Source: Chiridota heheva (lineage: Eukaryota > Echinodermata > Holothuroidea > Apodida > Chiridotidae). Taken from it: a stretch of DNA of 64,000 bases. A program made the translations under genes and the position numbers. The first letter of the stretch is position 1. Each line of letters begins with the position of its first letter. Shown in pieces: positions 14,208-26,648 of the stretch. The stretch is taken from assembly GCA_020152595.1 (NCBI GenBank), contig JAIGNY010002058.1, forward strand, positions 469,501 through 533,500, written 5' to 3'. The notes beneath the pieces were generated by a model that worked only from the letters and a program-made list of their open reading frames with translations, was not told the origin of the DNA and ran no database searches.

Positions 14208-15442
14208 GGGACCAAATTGTGCTGTCTGACTGAAAATGTTCCTTAAATCTCCCAAAACTTAAACTATATTTGATGATCTTTTTTTGTTTATTTTAATTAC
14301 CTCTTAATCATTTGTTTATTACAATCAGTCTCTCCTTTAGAGCAACAATTAATTAGTGAATCAATTATTGATAAGTGAATAGAAAATACAAATAAATTGC
14401 ACCTAAGAATGTTCTAAATTTTGAAAGCAAATTATTGGGGAAAGGGCCATAGAATTCAAATATTCAACAAAAATTAATTAAAATTTAAAACAATTCCCAG
14501 ATGCTATCAATTTGTGAGTTTTAGCAATTTGAATCTGTGAACACACAATATCAAAACAAGAACAAATGTGTGGAAGAGATTAATAGGAAATATGTCAATT
14601 ACCAAATTGATCATCACAAGCTATAACTAAAAATAAAAATGTCTTTTGTTTTGAAACTTACATAAGCTGATGTTCTTACTAATTTCAGAGGATGTTTTAA
14701 TCCTCTTAAATAAATGTCCATGATGCATGAACACATTGTAAGCAAGTTTTTTCCTCCAAACACAAGAAATAATCCGTTAATCTTTAAGCAGAGAATCATT
14801 TATTTCAAAACAGAATATCATACAGATGTATCCAAGGAATAGATTTACAAGAATTTTCAACAATAAAAACATTTGAAAAACAAAGCAACTCTTCCTGTCC
14901 AATTTGATTTGACAAACTTTGATATTGAGGTGACTCCTTTATTAGTATGGCACAACACACTCGTAAAGCACAGGGGAATCCTGCTGACTAGCAAAGCTCA
15001 CTTCCTTTATTCCATGAATACAATGACACAAATAAACAACAATAGAATGCGCGAGTGCCCAGTTTTGTTTCACAACTAATGTAACTATAATGAAATTCTG
15101 CCAAAAGTCACTCATACAAGCTTGTTTATGTTCGTGATGCTTTTGCAATGATATACAAACTACAATCTTGAACAAACCCTGTTAAAAAAAATTGTAAAAA
15201 TTTGAAGACCGGCATTCATATAAAACCATTACAAACAAAACAGACATAAAGCAAAAGTGCAACGGTTGGGAGTATCCAAAAGGCGTTCAATAATTATAAA
15301 AGAAGTTTATGATTCACTCTAAAACATTTCTCAGAGTGCATTGCATGTAGCTGAACACCTATATTATCTGAGCCATTAAAGCGCAAAAAATCATACGTAA
15401 TAACCCCCAAACAATATCATGCCAATGCTCCCTTCATATGAT
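14208..15442. other. AT-rich intron sequence
   Basis: 1.2 kb without tandem repeats, AT-rich. Small open frames on both strands lack splice-site or family support. Confidence 0.5.
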
Positions 15443-16247
15443 TCTGTGTCAAGCTTGAAGTGGTACACAGTCTTCCATTCTGTTTCAAGCTTGAAGTGGT
15501 ACAGTCTCCTATTCTGTTTCAAGCTTAAAGTGGTACACAGTCTCCTTTTCTGTTTCAAGCTTGAAGTGGTACAGTCTCCTGTTCTGTGTCAAGCTTGAAG
15601 TGGTACACAGTCTCCCATTCTGTTTCAAGCTTGAAGTGGTACAGTCTCCTGTTCTGTGTCAAGCTTGAAGTGGTACACAGTCTCCCATTCTGTTTCAAGC
15701 TTGAAGTGGTACAGTCTCCTATTCTGTTTCAAGCTTAAAGTGGTACACAGTCTCCTTTTCTGTTTCAAGCTTGAAGTGGTACAGTCTCCTGTTCTGTGTC
15801 AAGCTTGAAGTGGTACAGTCTCCTGTTCTGTGTCAAGCTTAAAGTGGTACACAGTCTCCTGTTCTGTTTCAAGCTTGAAGTGGTACAGTCTCCTTTTCTG
15901 TTTCAAGCTTGAAGTGGTACAGTCTCCTGTTCTGTGTCAAGCTTGAAGTGGTACACAGTCTCCCATTCTGTTTCAAGCTTGAAGTGGTACAGTCTCCTAT
16001 TCTGTTTCAAGCTTGAAGTGGTACACAGTCTCCTATTCTGTTTCAAGCTTGAAGTGGTACACAGTCTTCTATTGTTTTAAGCTTGAAATGGTACACAGTC
16101 TCCTGTTCTGTGTCAAGCTTGAAGTGGTACAGTCTCCTATTCTGTTTCAAGCTTGAAATGGTACACAGTCTCCTGTTCTGTGTCAAGCTTGAAGTGGTAC
16201 ACAGTCTCCTATTCTGTTTCAAGCTTGAAGTGGTACACAGTTTCCTA
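15443..16247. repeat. 34/36-bp minisatellite, about 23 copies
   Basis: Each unit holds the 12-bp palindrome TTCAAGCTTGAA (a HindIII site) followed by GTGGTACAGTCTCC or GTGGTACACAGTCTCC. The optional CA accounts for the two unit lengths. Confidence 0.96.
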
Positions 16248-16340
16248 TTTATCGACATAAATCACAAAACTGAATGAAATGACTTCAACAAGACAAACTG
16301 TCAAATTCAGTTGCAAGCTTCACAGGATCATCATCATGTT

Positions 16341-16838
16341 CTAACTTTACTGGTCTTGCCCAACTAGATAAAATTATAAAGTGGTAAAAATGTATGCCCA
16401 AGATGTTTACTGGTCTTGCCCAACTAGATAAAATTATAAAGTGGTAAGGAATGTATGCCCAAGATGTTTACTGGTCTTGCCCAACTAGATAGAATTATAA
16501 AGTGGTAAGGAATGTATGCCCAAGATGTTTACTCAGTGGTCTTGCCCAACTAGATAGATTTATCAAGCGGTAAGGAATGTATGCCCAAGAAGTTTACTGG
16601 TCTTGCCCAACTAGATAGAATTATAAAGTGGTAAGGAATGTATGCCCAAGATGTTTACTGGTCTTACCTAACTAGATAGAATTATAAAGTGGTAAGGAAT
16701 GTGTGCCCAAGGTGTTTACTGGTCTTGCCTAACTAGATAGAATTATTAAGTGGTAAGGAATGTGTGCCCAAGATGTTTACTGGTCTTGCCTAACTAGATA
16801 GATTTATCAAGCGGTAAGGAATATATGCCCAAGATGTA
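16341..16838. repeat. 60/61-bp minisatellite, about 8 copies
   Basis: Units contain TTTACTGGTCTTGCCCAACT and GGTAAGGAATGTATGCCCAA. Confidence 0.95.
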
Positions 16839-18133
16839 TGAGTCATTACCCCTCACAACAAAACCACAAATTTGACTTCAAGAATTATTTGATTTGCCTA
16901 TTGAGCTTGTCAAGCTTGCCGTTTACCAACTTCCAAGCTTAGAATGACTCACCACATAGTGAGCTTATATCTGGTTGGAGCGAGCATGAAAAGAGCTCAT
17001 CTTTTACAATTTCAATTCAATTCCATTCAAGTCAATGATTAGGTGACAAGTCTTTTACATAACAATATAACATACAAGACACATTCAATAAAAGAATACA
17101 TTTAACATGCAACACAAATGAATTTACAATATGAAACTGTATGGAGAATTTGAACAAATGGTCATAACTTAGGATTTTGTTCTGTCTATTTGTAGACAAA
17201 GCTCCGCGACCTTGTAATTGCAAGCTCATATTGAGTTCCTCCATAAGGAATGGCATAATGAAGCTATCATTTAGACATTACTACTGCAGGTTTTGGAAAT
17301 GAGATCTAACTCAGAATAAGACATCAGAGCACTGACACAGATGAAACATCTTCATTTATGTGGAATCATAATAGCATTCAGTGATTAATCACTCTCACAT
17401 ATCAAAAACAACATAAAGAATTTGTTCAGACTTGGAGGATAATGTAACCATCCCCCCTCCATGCACATACCCCCCCCCCCATACCCCCTAATCCTAACAC
17501 AAACACACATGCACACACACACACATGAACACGCATGCGCATGCACCCACATGTGCACACACACACACACAGGACCATTCACAATCCTCCCCAACCAAGT
17601 ACATGACATATAATCAACTGCTGCCATAGCAACCAACATACATACATAGAATAAGACCATATATCATCAATATAGAACAAGATATGAGCTCAATTTCCTG
17701 AATTGCTTTTGCTTTCCTGTTGGTAGGCAACACCCTCCCAAACAGGAAGATCGTAATCAGGCTGTCAGGAGCATCCTGCAAATCTCTCTACTGAAAATAA
17801 TTCTGCGATTTGTCATGTTTACCTAATTCATCAATTTAGATGTTAATTTGGAAGCTGCATTCTATTATTCCTGATGAAAAGATAATAGCAACCTTTAAAG
17901 CTTAAAGGTAAATCATGTTTATCTCATTTGAAAGAAGGTTTTCATTCAAAAGTCACTGAAGTAAGGAGGTATTTATGTAAAAACGACTGAAATCAGACTA
18001 ACAGAATAAACATTACATTCCTCAAATCATCCTGTCTTTTATTTAAATACTTTTTGACATTTCAAGATTTACAACTGGCAGACATGTGAGTGATGATTTA
18101 TAAATCTAGCTGAAATTAAGTATTAAGAAATTA
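16839..18133. other. Intron sequence with a CA microsatellite
   Basis: Mostly unique. A C-run and (CA)n/(AC)n microsatellite occupy about 17453-17572. No exon recognised. Confidence 0.55.
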
Positions 18134-18380
18134 AGCTAAGTATTGTCAATTATGCAGAAAGTAGGTGAAATTAGATTGGAAATAGCTGTAAGCAGCTAAA
18201 TAGCTGTAAGCAGCTAAATAGCTGTACGCAGCTAAATAGCTGAAGTCTCACATGCTAAAATTGATCAATTTTCTTGTCAAAATAGCTAAGTATTGTCAAG
18301 TATACAGAAAATAAAGTGCAATTAGCTTGAAAAGTAGCTGAAATAAGCTAAATAGCTGAAGTCTTACATGCTTGAATTTA
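18134..18380. repeat. Imperfect tandem duplication (~140 bp) with internal 17-bp repeat
   Basis: GCTAAGTATTGTCAA occurs near 18134 and again near 18284, each followed by a GCAGAAA/ACAGAAA stretch and later AGCTGAAGTCTYACATGCT. The first copy contains three to four 17-bp units (AAATAGCTGTAAGCAGCT) at 18179-18244. Confidence 0.8.
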
Positions 18381-18773
18381 CTGGACACGTCAGTCATAAA
18401 AACAGAATCTAGTGAAACCATGATTTACCACACAAAGGAATTTTGAAGCAAAAAAAAAGAAAGTGTTTTTATTAATTACTAGGACTGTCAGTCGGACAGA
18501 ATGCTCGACTATTCAAAGCTAACAAAGAGAATGGGCATATTGAGGGATGTATATGCAGTCATGGGGCTAGTAAGGTCTGTTAATTTTAAATTGCCTGAGC
18601 TTTGAAAGATGCACTTATCTTTTCCTTTTTTTTTTAGATTTCACAATATCTTACTACAAGCCTCAAAATATCTTTGACTTGTCCCATTTTTTTAAAGAAA
18701 AAACATAGTCAAACTAAAAAAAAAATTCCATTAAATACATTTTCTATTAAATGAATGCATAATGTTACTCTTG
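18381..18773. other. Unique intron sequence
   Basis: No signal other than short A/T runs. Confidence 0.5.
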
Positions 18774-19250
18774 CACAGTAGACTTCCTACACCAGTCACT
18801 TCTTGCACAGTAGACTTCCTACACCAGTCACTTCTTGCACAGTAGACTTCCTACACCAGTCACTTCTTGCACAGTAGACTTCCTACACCAGTCACTTCTT
18901 GCACAGTAGACTTCCTACACCAGTCACTTCTTGCACAGTAGACTTCCTACACCAGTCACTTCTTGCACAGTAGACTTCCTACACCAGTCACTTCTTGCAC
19001 AGTAGACTTCCTACACCACTCACTTCTTGCACAGTAGACTTCCTACACCAGTCACTTCTTGCACAGTAGACTTACTACACCAGTCACTTCTTGCACAGTA
19101 GACTTACTACACCACTCACTTCTTGCACAGTAGACTTCCTACATCAGTCACTCCTTGCACAGTAGACTTACTACACCACTCACTTCTTGCACAGTAGACT
19201 TCCTACACCAGTCACTTCTTGCACAGTAGACTTCCTACACCAGTCGCTTT
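18774..19250. repeat. 32-bp minisatellite, about 15 copies
   Basis: Unit TTGCACAGTAGACTTCCTAC plus ACCAGTCACTTC. The first half is nearly identical throughout; CTCACTTC and ACTTACTAC variants appear in the second half. Confidence 0.97.
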
Positions 19251-19499
19251 CAACAGACTTCTATCAAACTTTATGCAGTGTCATCTCAAACATTTGAGTA
19301 AAACGTTCCATTTTCATGTTGAGTATACATGTACCTACTTCGCCAGAAAGTAAACAGGATTACACTAATGAGGTACAATAGAGCTACCCACTGCAGTGGG
19401 TCACTGGGTAAAGACATAAAAGTGTATCCTGGTAAAATACCATGTAATTGTTTGAGATGACACTGTCAGAGTCAGTTCTTTTTGTGCTCCATCTTGAAC

Positions 19500-20715
19500 T
19501 AGCAGCTAACACTAGCCAGATGACGGCCTACACTAGCCAGATGACGGCCTACACTAGCCAGATGACGGCCTACACTAGCCAGATGACGGCCTACACTACC
19601 CAGATGACAGTCTACACTAGCCAAATGACGGCCTACACTAGCCAGATGACGGCCTACACTAGCCAAATGACGGCCTACACTAGCCAGATGACAGCCTACA
19701 CTAGCCAGATGACAGCCTACACTAGCCAAATGACGGCCTACACTAGCCAGATGACAGCCTACACTAGCCAGATGACAGCCTACACTAGCCATATGATGGC
19801 CTACACTAGCCAAATGATGACCTACACTAGCCAAATGACGGCCTACACTAGCCAGATGACAGCCTACACTAGCCAAATGACGGCCTACACTAGCCAGATG
19901 ACAGCCTACACTAGCCAAATGACGGCCTACACTAGCCAGATGACAGCCTACACTAGCCAGATGACAGCCTACACTAGCCATATGATGGCCTACACTAGCC
20001 AGATGACGGCCTACACTAGCCAAATGATGGCCTACACTAGCCAGATGACGGCCTACACTAGCCATATGATGGCCTACACTAGCCAGATGACGGCCTACAC
20101 TAGCCAGATGACGGCCTACACTAGCCAGATGACAGCCTACACTAGCCAGATGACAGCCTACACTAGCCAGATGACAGCCTACACTAGCCAAATGATGGCC
20201 TACACAAGCCAGATGACGGCCTACACTAGCCAGATGACGGCCTACACTAGCCAGATGACGGCCTACACTAGCCAGATGACAGCCTACACTAGCCAGATGA
20301 CAGCCTACACTAGCCAAATGATGGCCTACACTAGCCAGATGACAGCCTACACTAGCCAGATGACAGCCTACACTAGCCAGATGACAGCCTACACTAGCCA
20401 TATGATGGCCTACACTAGCCAGATGACGGCCTACACTAGCCAGATGACGGCCTACACTAGCCAAATGATGGCCTACACTAGCCAGATGACGGCCTACACT
20501 AGCCAGATGACAGCCTACACTAGCCAAATGACGGCCTACACTAGCCAGATGACAGCCTACACTAGCCAGATGACAGCCTACACTAGCCAAATGATGGCCT
20601 ACACTAGCCATATGATGGCCTACACTAGCCAGATGATGGCCTACACTAACCAACTAGCCAAATAATGGCCTACACTACCCAGATGATGGCCTACACTAGC
20701 CAGATAACAGCCTAT
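19500..20715. repeat. 21-bp minisatellite, about 58 copies, open on both strands
   Basis: Unit ACTAGCCAGATGACGGCCTA plus C. Because 21 is a multiple of 3, it reads TSQMTAY on the plus strand (405 codons from 19448) and SVGRHLA on the minus strand (384 codons). There is no third-position bias or conserved protein frame, and the array lies in the intron 70 bp downstream of the exon at 20787. I do not regard it as coding. Confidence 0.96.
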
Positions 20716-20786
20716 GATGATTACCACATCACCTCATCAACTATAACATTAATTCACAGATCTGGGTCATTGTGAGATTTACTTAC

Positions 20787-20906
20787 TTGGCATTCTTGCT
20801 CCCAGCTTCCATGAGCCTGGAGAAGTTGACTGGCTTCGTCCTGAGATGTTCCAAGATCCAGCTCCTCCTCAACTTTAAATAACAGATTCTCAACGACCAG
20901 AAAGAC
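20787..20906 (-). CDS. MCF2L: Exon, spectrin-repeat helices A-B, MCF2/MCF2L-like RhoGEF
   Basis: Exactly 40 codons, phase 0 at both ends, donor CAA|GTAAGT. The acceptor is preceded by a long pyrimidine tract supplied by a purine-rich imperfect repeat on the plus strand (20911-21135). The peptide contains EEELDLGTSQDEASQLLQAH, typical of the turn between helices A and B in Trio/MCF2-family spectrin repeats ('..G.S...A..LL..H..(W/F)E'). The exon reads directly on from the FEVDFKE end of the exon at 32660. That direct fit argues against an extra exon in the 11.8-kb intron between them. Confidence 0.9.
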
Positions 20907-20910
20907 CTTC

Positions 20911-21135
20911 AAGTAAAGAAGATGAACAGGTTAAGAAGAAGATAATGATAAAGTTATGAAGACTAGAATGATCAGGTTAAGAAGATGTCATTGGTTAAGA
21001 AGAAGGATAAGGGTAAGAAGACTAGAATGATCAGGTTAAGAAGATGTGAATGATAAGGTTAAGAAGAAGGATAAGGATAAGAAGACAAGAATGATCAGTT
21101 AAGAAGATGTAAATAATAAGCTTAAGAAGATGTGA
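20911..21135. repeat. Purine-rich imperfect repeat, ~59-64 bp, about 3 copies
   Basis: AAGAAG-rich units containing ACTAGAATGATCAGGTTAAG recur at about 20961, 21020 and 21084. On the minus strand this is a pyrimidine tract ending at the acceptor of the exon at 20906, so it probably doubles as the polypyrimidine tract. Confidence 0.8.
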
Positions 21136-21537
21136 ACGACAGTTCTTTGAAAGAGGGATGCATGGACATAACTGGTCACACATTTTACTTAGATTAATAG
21201 GGCACCCTTTTGAAGGTGTTTTAATGTGAGAATAATTGATAATCTGAAGATTATAAAAAATGAGTCTCTAATTAGGTACTAGGTGGTATATGAATGAGTA
21301 ACATAGCTTTAGGAGAGATAAGAATGACTGACGGAAAATGGTGAAGTGTGGAATAAAAATGGGTCTATAACCTTCCTGGTGGAACATCCCTATCATAAAT
21401 CATGTAGATTAACCTCACCCTACTCCCACCCACAATAAGGTAGTTGACAACTGCATAAAGAGCTTCTTATGTGAATCAAAAACAACTTTCTACATGAGAA
21501 CGTTGGACTTGATATGAACACGACCGGTTTCCTGTAT
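21136..21537. other. Unique intron sequence
   Basis: Nothing recognised. Confidence 0.5.
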
Positions 21538-24500
21538 CACCTTTTGTCACTCTACAAAACATTGCTTTGGTGAAATCACCAATGTCACCCTACCAAACGT
21601 TGTCTTGGTGAAATCACCAATGTCACTCAACCAAACGTTGCCTTGGTAAAATCATCAATGTCCCTCTATCACATCTTGCCTGTATCACCAATGTCACTCT
21701 ACCGAATATTGCCTGTATTACCAATGTCACTCTACCAAACGTTGCCTGTATCATCAACTGTTACTCAACCAATCGTTGTCTAAATCATCAATTGCCCCTC
21801 AACCAAACGTTGCCTGTATCACCAATGTCACTTTACCAAATTTTGCCTGTTTCACTATACCAAACGTTGCCATGGTGAAATCACCAATTCCACTCTACCA
21901 AATGTTGCCTTGGTGAAATCACCAATGTCCCTCTATCAAATGTTGCCTGCATCACCAATGTCACTCTACCAAACGTTGCCTGTATTATCAACTGTCACTC
22001 AACCAAACATTGCCTGAATCATCAACTGTCACTCAACCAAACGTTGCCTGTATCAGCAATGTCACTCTACCAAATGTTGCCTGTGGCACTCTACCAAACG
22101 TTGCCATGGTGAAATCAATAATGTCACTCTACCAAACGTTGCCTTGGTGAAATCACCAATGTCCCTCTATCAAATGTTGCCTAGGTCACCAATGTCACTC
22201 TACCAAATGTTGCCTGTATCACCAGTCCCTCTACCAAACGTTGCCTGTATCATCAACTGTCACTCAAGCAAACATTGCCTGAATCATCAACTGTCACTCC
22301 AAATCTTGCCTGTGTCACCAATGTCACTCTATCAAATGTTGCCTGTGTCACCAATGTCACTCTACCAAATGTTGCCTGTCACTCAACCAAACTTTGCCTG
22401 TGTCATCAAATGCCACTCTACCAAACGTTGCCTGTATCATCAACTGTCACTCAACCAAACTGTGCCTGTATCACCAATGTCACTTAACCAAACATTGCCT
22501 GTATCACCAATGTCACTCTACCAAATGTTGCCTGTATCATCAATGTCACTCTACCAAACCCTACCTCTTTAATTATCTTTCAATCAATCAAACTTATGCC
22601 TATTTCACTAATGTCACTCTACCAAATGTTGCCAGTATCACCAATGTCACTCCACAAAATGTTGCCCATATCATCAATTGTCACTCTACCAAACGTTGCC
22701 TGTATCACCAATGTCACTCTACCAAACATTGCCTGTATCACCAATGTCACTCTACCAAACGTTGCCTGTATCATCAACTGTCACTCTACCAAATGTTACC
22801 TGTTTAATTAACTATCACTCAACCAAACGTTGCCTGTATCAGCAATGTCACTCTACCAAATGTTGCCTGTGGCACTCTACCAAACGTTGCCATGGTGAAA
22901 TCAATAATGTCACTCTACCAAACGTTGCCTTGGTGAAATCACCAATGTCCCTCTATCAAATGTTGCCTAGGTCACCAATGTCACTCTACCAAATGTTGCC
23001 TGTATTACCACTGTCACTCTACCAAACGTTGCCTGTATCATCAACTGTCACTCAACCAAACGTTGCCTGTATCAGCAATGTCACTCTACCAAATGTTGCC
23101 TGTGGCACTCTACCAAACGTTGCCATGGTGAAATCAATAATGTCACTCTACCAAACGTTGCCTTGGTGAAATCACCAATGTCCCTCTATCAAATGTTGCC
23201 TAGGTCACCAATGTCACTCTACCAAATGTTGCCTGTATCACCACTGTCACTCTACCAAACGTTGCCTGTATCATCAACTGTCACTCAACCAAACATTGCC
23301 TGAATCGTCAACTGTCACTCCAAATGTTGCCTGTGTCACCAATGTCACTCTATCAAATGTTGCCTGTGTCACCAATGTCACTCTACCAAATGTTGCCTAG
23401 GTCACCAATGTCACTCTACCAAACATTGCCTGTATCATCAACTGTCACTCAACCAAACTTTGCCTGTGTCATCAAATGCCACTCTACCAAACGTTGCCTG
23501 TATCATCAACTGTCACTCAACCAAACTGTGCCTGTATCACCAATGTCACTCAACCAAACATTGCCTGTATCACCAATGTCACCCTACCAAATGTTGCCTG
23601 TATCATCAACTGTCACTCTACAAAACCCTACCTGTTTAATTATCTTTCAATCAATCAAACTTATGCCTATTTCACTAATGTCACTCTACCAAATGTTGCC
23701 AGTATCACCAATGTCACTCCACAAAATGTTGCCCATATCATCAATTGTCACTCTACCAAACGTTGCCTGTATCACCAATGTCACTCTACCAAACATTGCC
23801 TGTATCACCCATGTCACTCTACCAAACGTTGCCTGTATCATCAACTGTCACTCTACCAAATGTTACCTGATTAATTAACTATCACTCAATCAAACTTTGC
23901 CTGTATCACCAAGGTCATTATACTAAATGTTGCCTGTATCACCAATGTCACTCTACCAAACGTTGCCTGTATCAATTTTGTCACTCTACCAAACGTTGCC
24001 TGTATCACCAAGGTCACTCTACCAAACATTGCCTTGGTGAAATCACCAATGTCCCTCTACAAAACAATGCCTTGGTGAAATCACCAATGTCACTCTACCA
24101 AACGTTGCCTTGCTAAAATCACTAATTTCCCTATACCAAACGTTGCCTTGGTGAAATCACCAATGTTGCTATACTAAACATTGCCTTGGTGAAATCACTG
24201 ATGTCACTCTACCAAATATTGTCTTGCTGAATCACCATCTGTCACTCTACCAAACATTGCTTTGATGAAATCACCAATGTCACTCTACCAAAACTTGCCT
24301 TGGTGAAATCACCAATGTCACTCTACCAAACGTTGCCTTGGTGAAATTACGAATGTCCCTCTACCAAACATTGCCTTGGTGAAATCACCAATGTCACTCT
24401 ACCAAACGTTGCCTTGGTGATATCACCAATTTCACTCTACCAAACATTACCTTGATAAAATCACCAATGCCACTTTACCAAACGTCGCCTTGGTGAAATG

Positions 24501-24765
24501 ATATGTCACTCTACCAAACGTTGCCTTGGTGAAATCACCAATGTCACTCTACCAAACATTACCTTGATGAAATCACCAACGTCACTCTACTAAATATTGC
24601 CTTGGTGAAATCACCAATGTCACTCTACCAAACGTTCCCTGTATTACCAATGCCACTCTACCAAACATTGCCTGTATCACTAATGTCACTCTACCAAATG
24701 TTGCCTGTATCATCAAGTGTCACTCTACCAAACATTACCTGTTTAATTAACTATCATTCTACAAA
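21538..24765. repeat. 33/38-bp minisatellite with higher-order organisation, about 90 copies
   Basis: Two related unit types: CACTCTACCAAACGTTGCCT followed by GTATCACCAATGT (33 bp) or by TGGTGAAATCACCAATGT (38 bp). A block carrying GGCACTCTACCAAACGTTGC recurs at 22085, 22871 and 23104, and an AATTATCTTTCAATCAATCA block at about 22571 and 23637. Segments of 0.2 to 1 kb have therefore been duplicated. Confidence 0.95.
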
Positions 24766-25191
24766 TTGCATTACTTGTCTTCATGTCATCAATCACCACA
24801 CCCATCAAATTTGCTTTCCTTTTTGTTCTGATTTTGATGACATCAATCCTGAAATGCTGTGAGCCTAAGATGCTATTTTACATAACACTCAATGACTTTG
24901 CACTCTTGAACCAAATCTGTCAGAACTGTACATTTCCAGATATGTTAGGAGGCTGATATACAAGTGGTCTATTGCATTGAATGAAGCAGTCTTTACATTA
25001 GACTAAATGTGATTTATAAAACACACCAGAATTTGCTTCACTTTTCAATTTTGTGTTTTTTTTGTTTTTACACATCCCACTTTGTTGAGAGATAGCCTTA
25101 CTGCAGAACAGAGATCACGTTAAAAATAAATTTATCGTATATTATGCCATGGCTGAAATTTCTTACAACACAGGTTGTACCTGCGTCGTAA
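24766..25191. other. Unique intron sequence
   Basis: Nothing recognised up to the 3' end of the LINE fragment. Confidence 0.5.
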
Positions 25192-25800
25192 GTTGTTTGT
25201 TTGTTTGATGAGGTCTTAACGGCACCACGACAACGAAGGTCAAATTGTGCCTGAGAGGTCAGATCATTTTAGAGGTAGTAAGGAAAGAGACCAGGGGAAG
25301 AATGAGAGAAATTCAAGAACAAAAGCCAGAAAGCTGTGATCGAGAGAGGAGGTGCATGGGTAAAACTAAAAACAAAGTAGAGAGGGGGTATTAAATATGG
25401 TTGTAGAGGGATGCATGCTGAAGGAAGGAGACTATTTTATCTGGAGGATTTTTTTGGAAGAACTCAGCAATTGAGTTGTGGGGAGCGAGAGAAGCTCTGG
25501 GAAGGTTGTACAGGGGGCAAGCAAGGAGAACGTGTTGGATTGTGAGGATGCAGTGGCAATTGTTACAGAGGGGTTGGGGGGAACCAATAAGGAGGTGGGA
25601 GTGAGTGAGGTGGGTGTGACCAATTCTAAGACGGGTAATATGAACGTTGTCTATACGAGAAAGGTTGTTGATGGTGGATTTGATCGGGATTGTGGGCTGG
25701 ATAACATGGAGTTTGTTATCAATTTGGAAGTTCCATAAGGTTTGCCAGCGGATTTAGATATAGCATGTGAAATTTTACCCCAGAGTTTTTCATTAACCTA
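25192..25800 (-). mobile_element. 5'-truncated non-LTR retrotransposon (LINE) 3' end
   Basis: Minus-strand fragment made of the C-terminal end of the LINE polyprotein (25391-25735) and a ~190-bp 3' tail that finishes in CAAACAAACAAACAA at about 25192-25206. A short tandem tail instead of poly(A) is common in I/Jockey/CR1-like families. Sequence upstream of about 25735 is out of frame with stops, so the copy is decayed or truncated. The 5' limit (about 25800) is approximate and I found no clear target-site duplication. Confidence 0.75.
25391..25735 (-). pseudogene. LINE reverse-transcriptase polyprotein, C-terminal remnant
   Basis: Open stretch beginning near WNFQIDNKLH, carrying RLRIGHTHLTHSHLL and then a Cys/His cluster CNNCHC with a downstream H....C (ILTIQHVLLACP), and ending at a TAA at 25391-25393. 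The 'RLR.GHT.LTH..LL....P.C..C...LT..H.L..CP' layout is a well-known C-terminal signature of I/Jockey/CR1-type LINE ORF2 proteins. The RT catalytic core is absent. Upstream codons in the same frame contain stops. Minus orientation is the same as the host gene. Confidence 0.85.
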
Positions 25801-26512
25801 AATGAAAATCATTAACATCTTACCTCTCTGATGCGATTCAGAGTTTTATTTCACACAAAAATGATTTTGAATTACTCATAAATAAAAGAAAAATGACACA
25901 ACTACGAGATTAACAGCCGAATAATTCAACATGCCTGTAGTACTATACATAAACACATATTGGCTAGCACATAGGCCCTATGCATGATGTATGTACACTG
26001 TACAGTGTATGTGAAAGTTTTGATTTTAATTTGAATGCAGGCTGTCAACTGTCAACGATATTATTAGCTAGGATTCTACTTTCCTCCTGTATTGTGTTGA
26101 TCGTGTATCTGTGAAGTAATCACAATCTGCAAGTCAAGTTACTATACTGTAAAGAAGTGGGCATGTTCGAGATCTGAATAGTATATTATCGTTGACAATT
26201 GGTCAAAGTTCACTAAAACCTCATGAAAGTTTAGATACGATAAACCAAAGTATTTTCTACTTAATTTTGGGATTGTTAACCGAAATTTCATGATTCAACA
26301 ATCAACATTATACGAGGATTAGGTATGAACTTTTTTTCTTTATATTTTTTATGATAATAATAGTCCAATTTGTTAATGTTTTTGGTATTTTAGGCACAAT
26401 TTTCATTCACTTTATTTAGTGAGGCAGGCCTACACAAGTGTGTGTCTTAACAATTACTTGCAAGCTTTGTTAGCGCGCAGTGCCCTAAACATCATGCAGT
26501 GTCCTGTACATA
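25801..26512. other. AT-rich intron sequence
   Basis: No exon found. It contains a perfect 16-bp palindrome TACACTGTACAGTGTA at 25994-26009. Confidence 0.5.
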
Positions 26513-26648
26513 CAAAGGCAAATTTACACAATACGACAGCAAATTTACAAAATACGCCAGCAAATTTACAAAATACGCCAGCAAATTTACAAAATACGCC
26601 GGCAAATTTACAAAATACGCTGGCAAATTTACAAAATACGCCAAAATT
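26513..26648. repeat. 21-bp repeat, about 6 copies
   Basis: Unit GCAAATTTACAAAATACGCC plus A. The multiple-of-3 period gives short open frames on both strands. Confidence 0.93.

Noticed and set aside
17032-17256. 74-codon minus frame as a transposon or gene fragment
   Set aside because: No recognisable motif and no splice-consistent edges.
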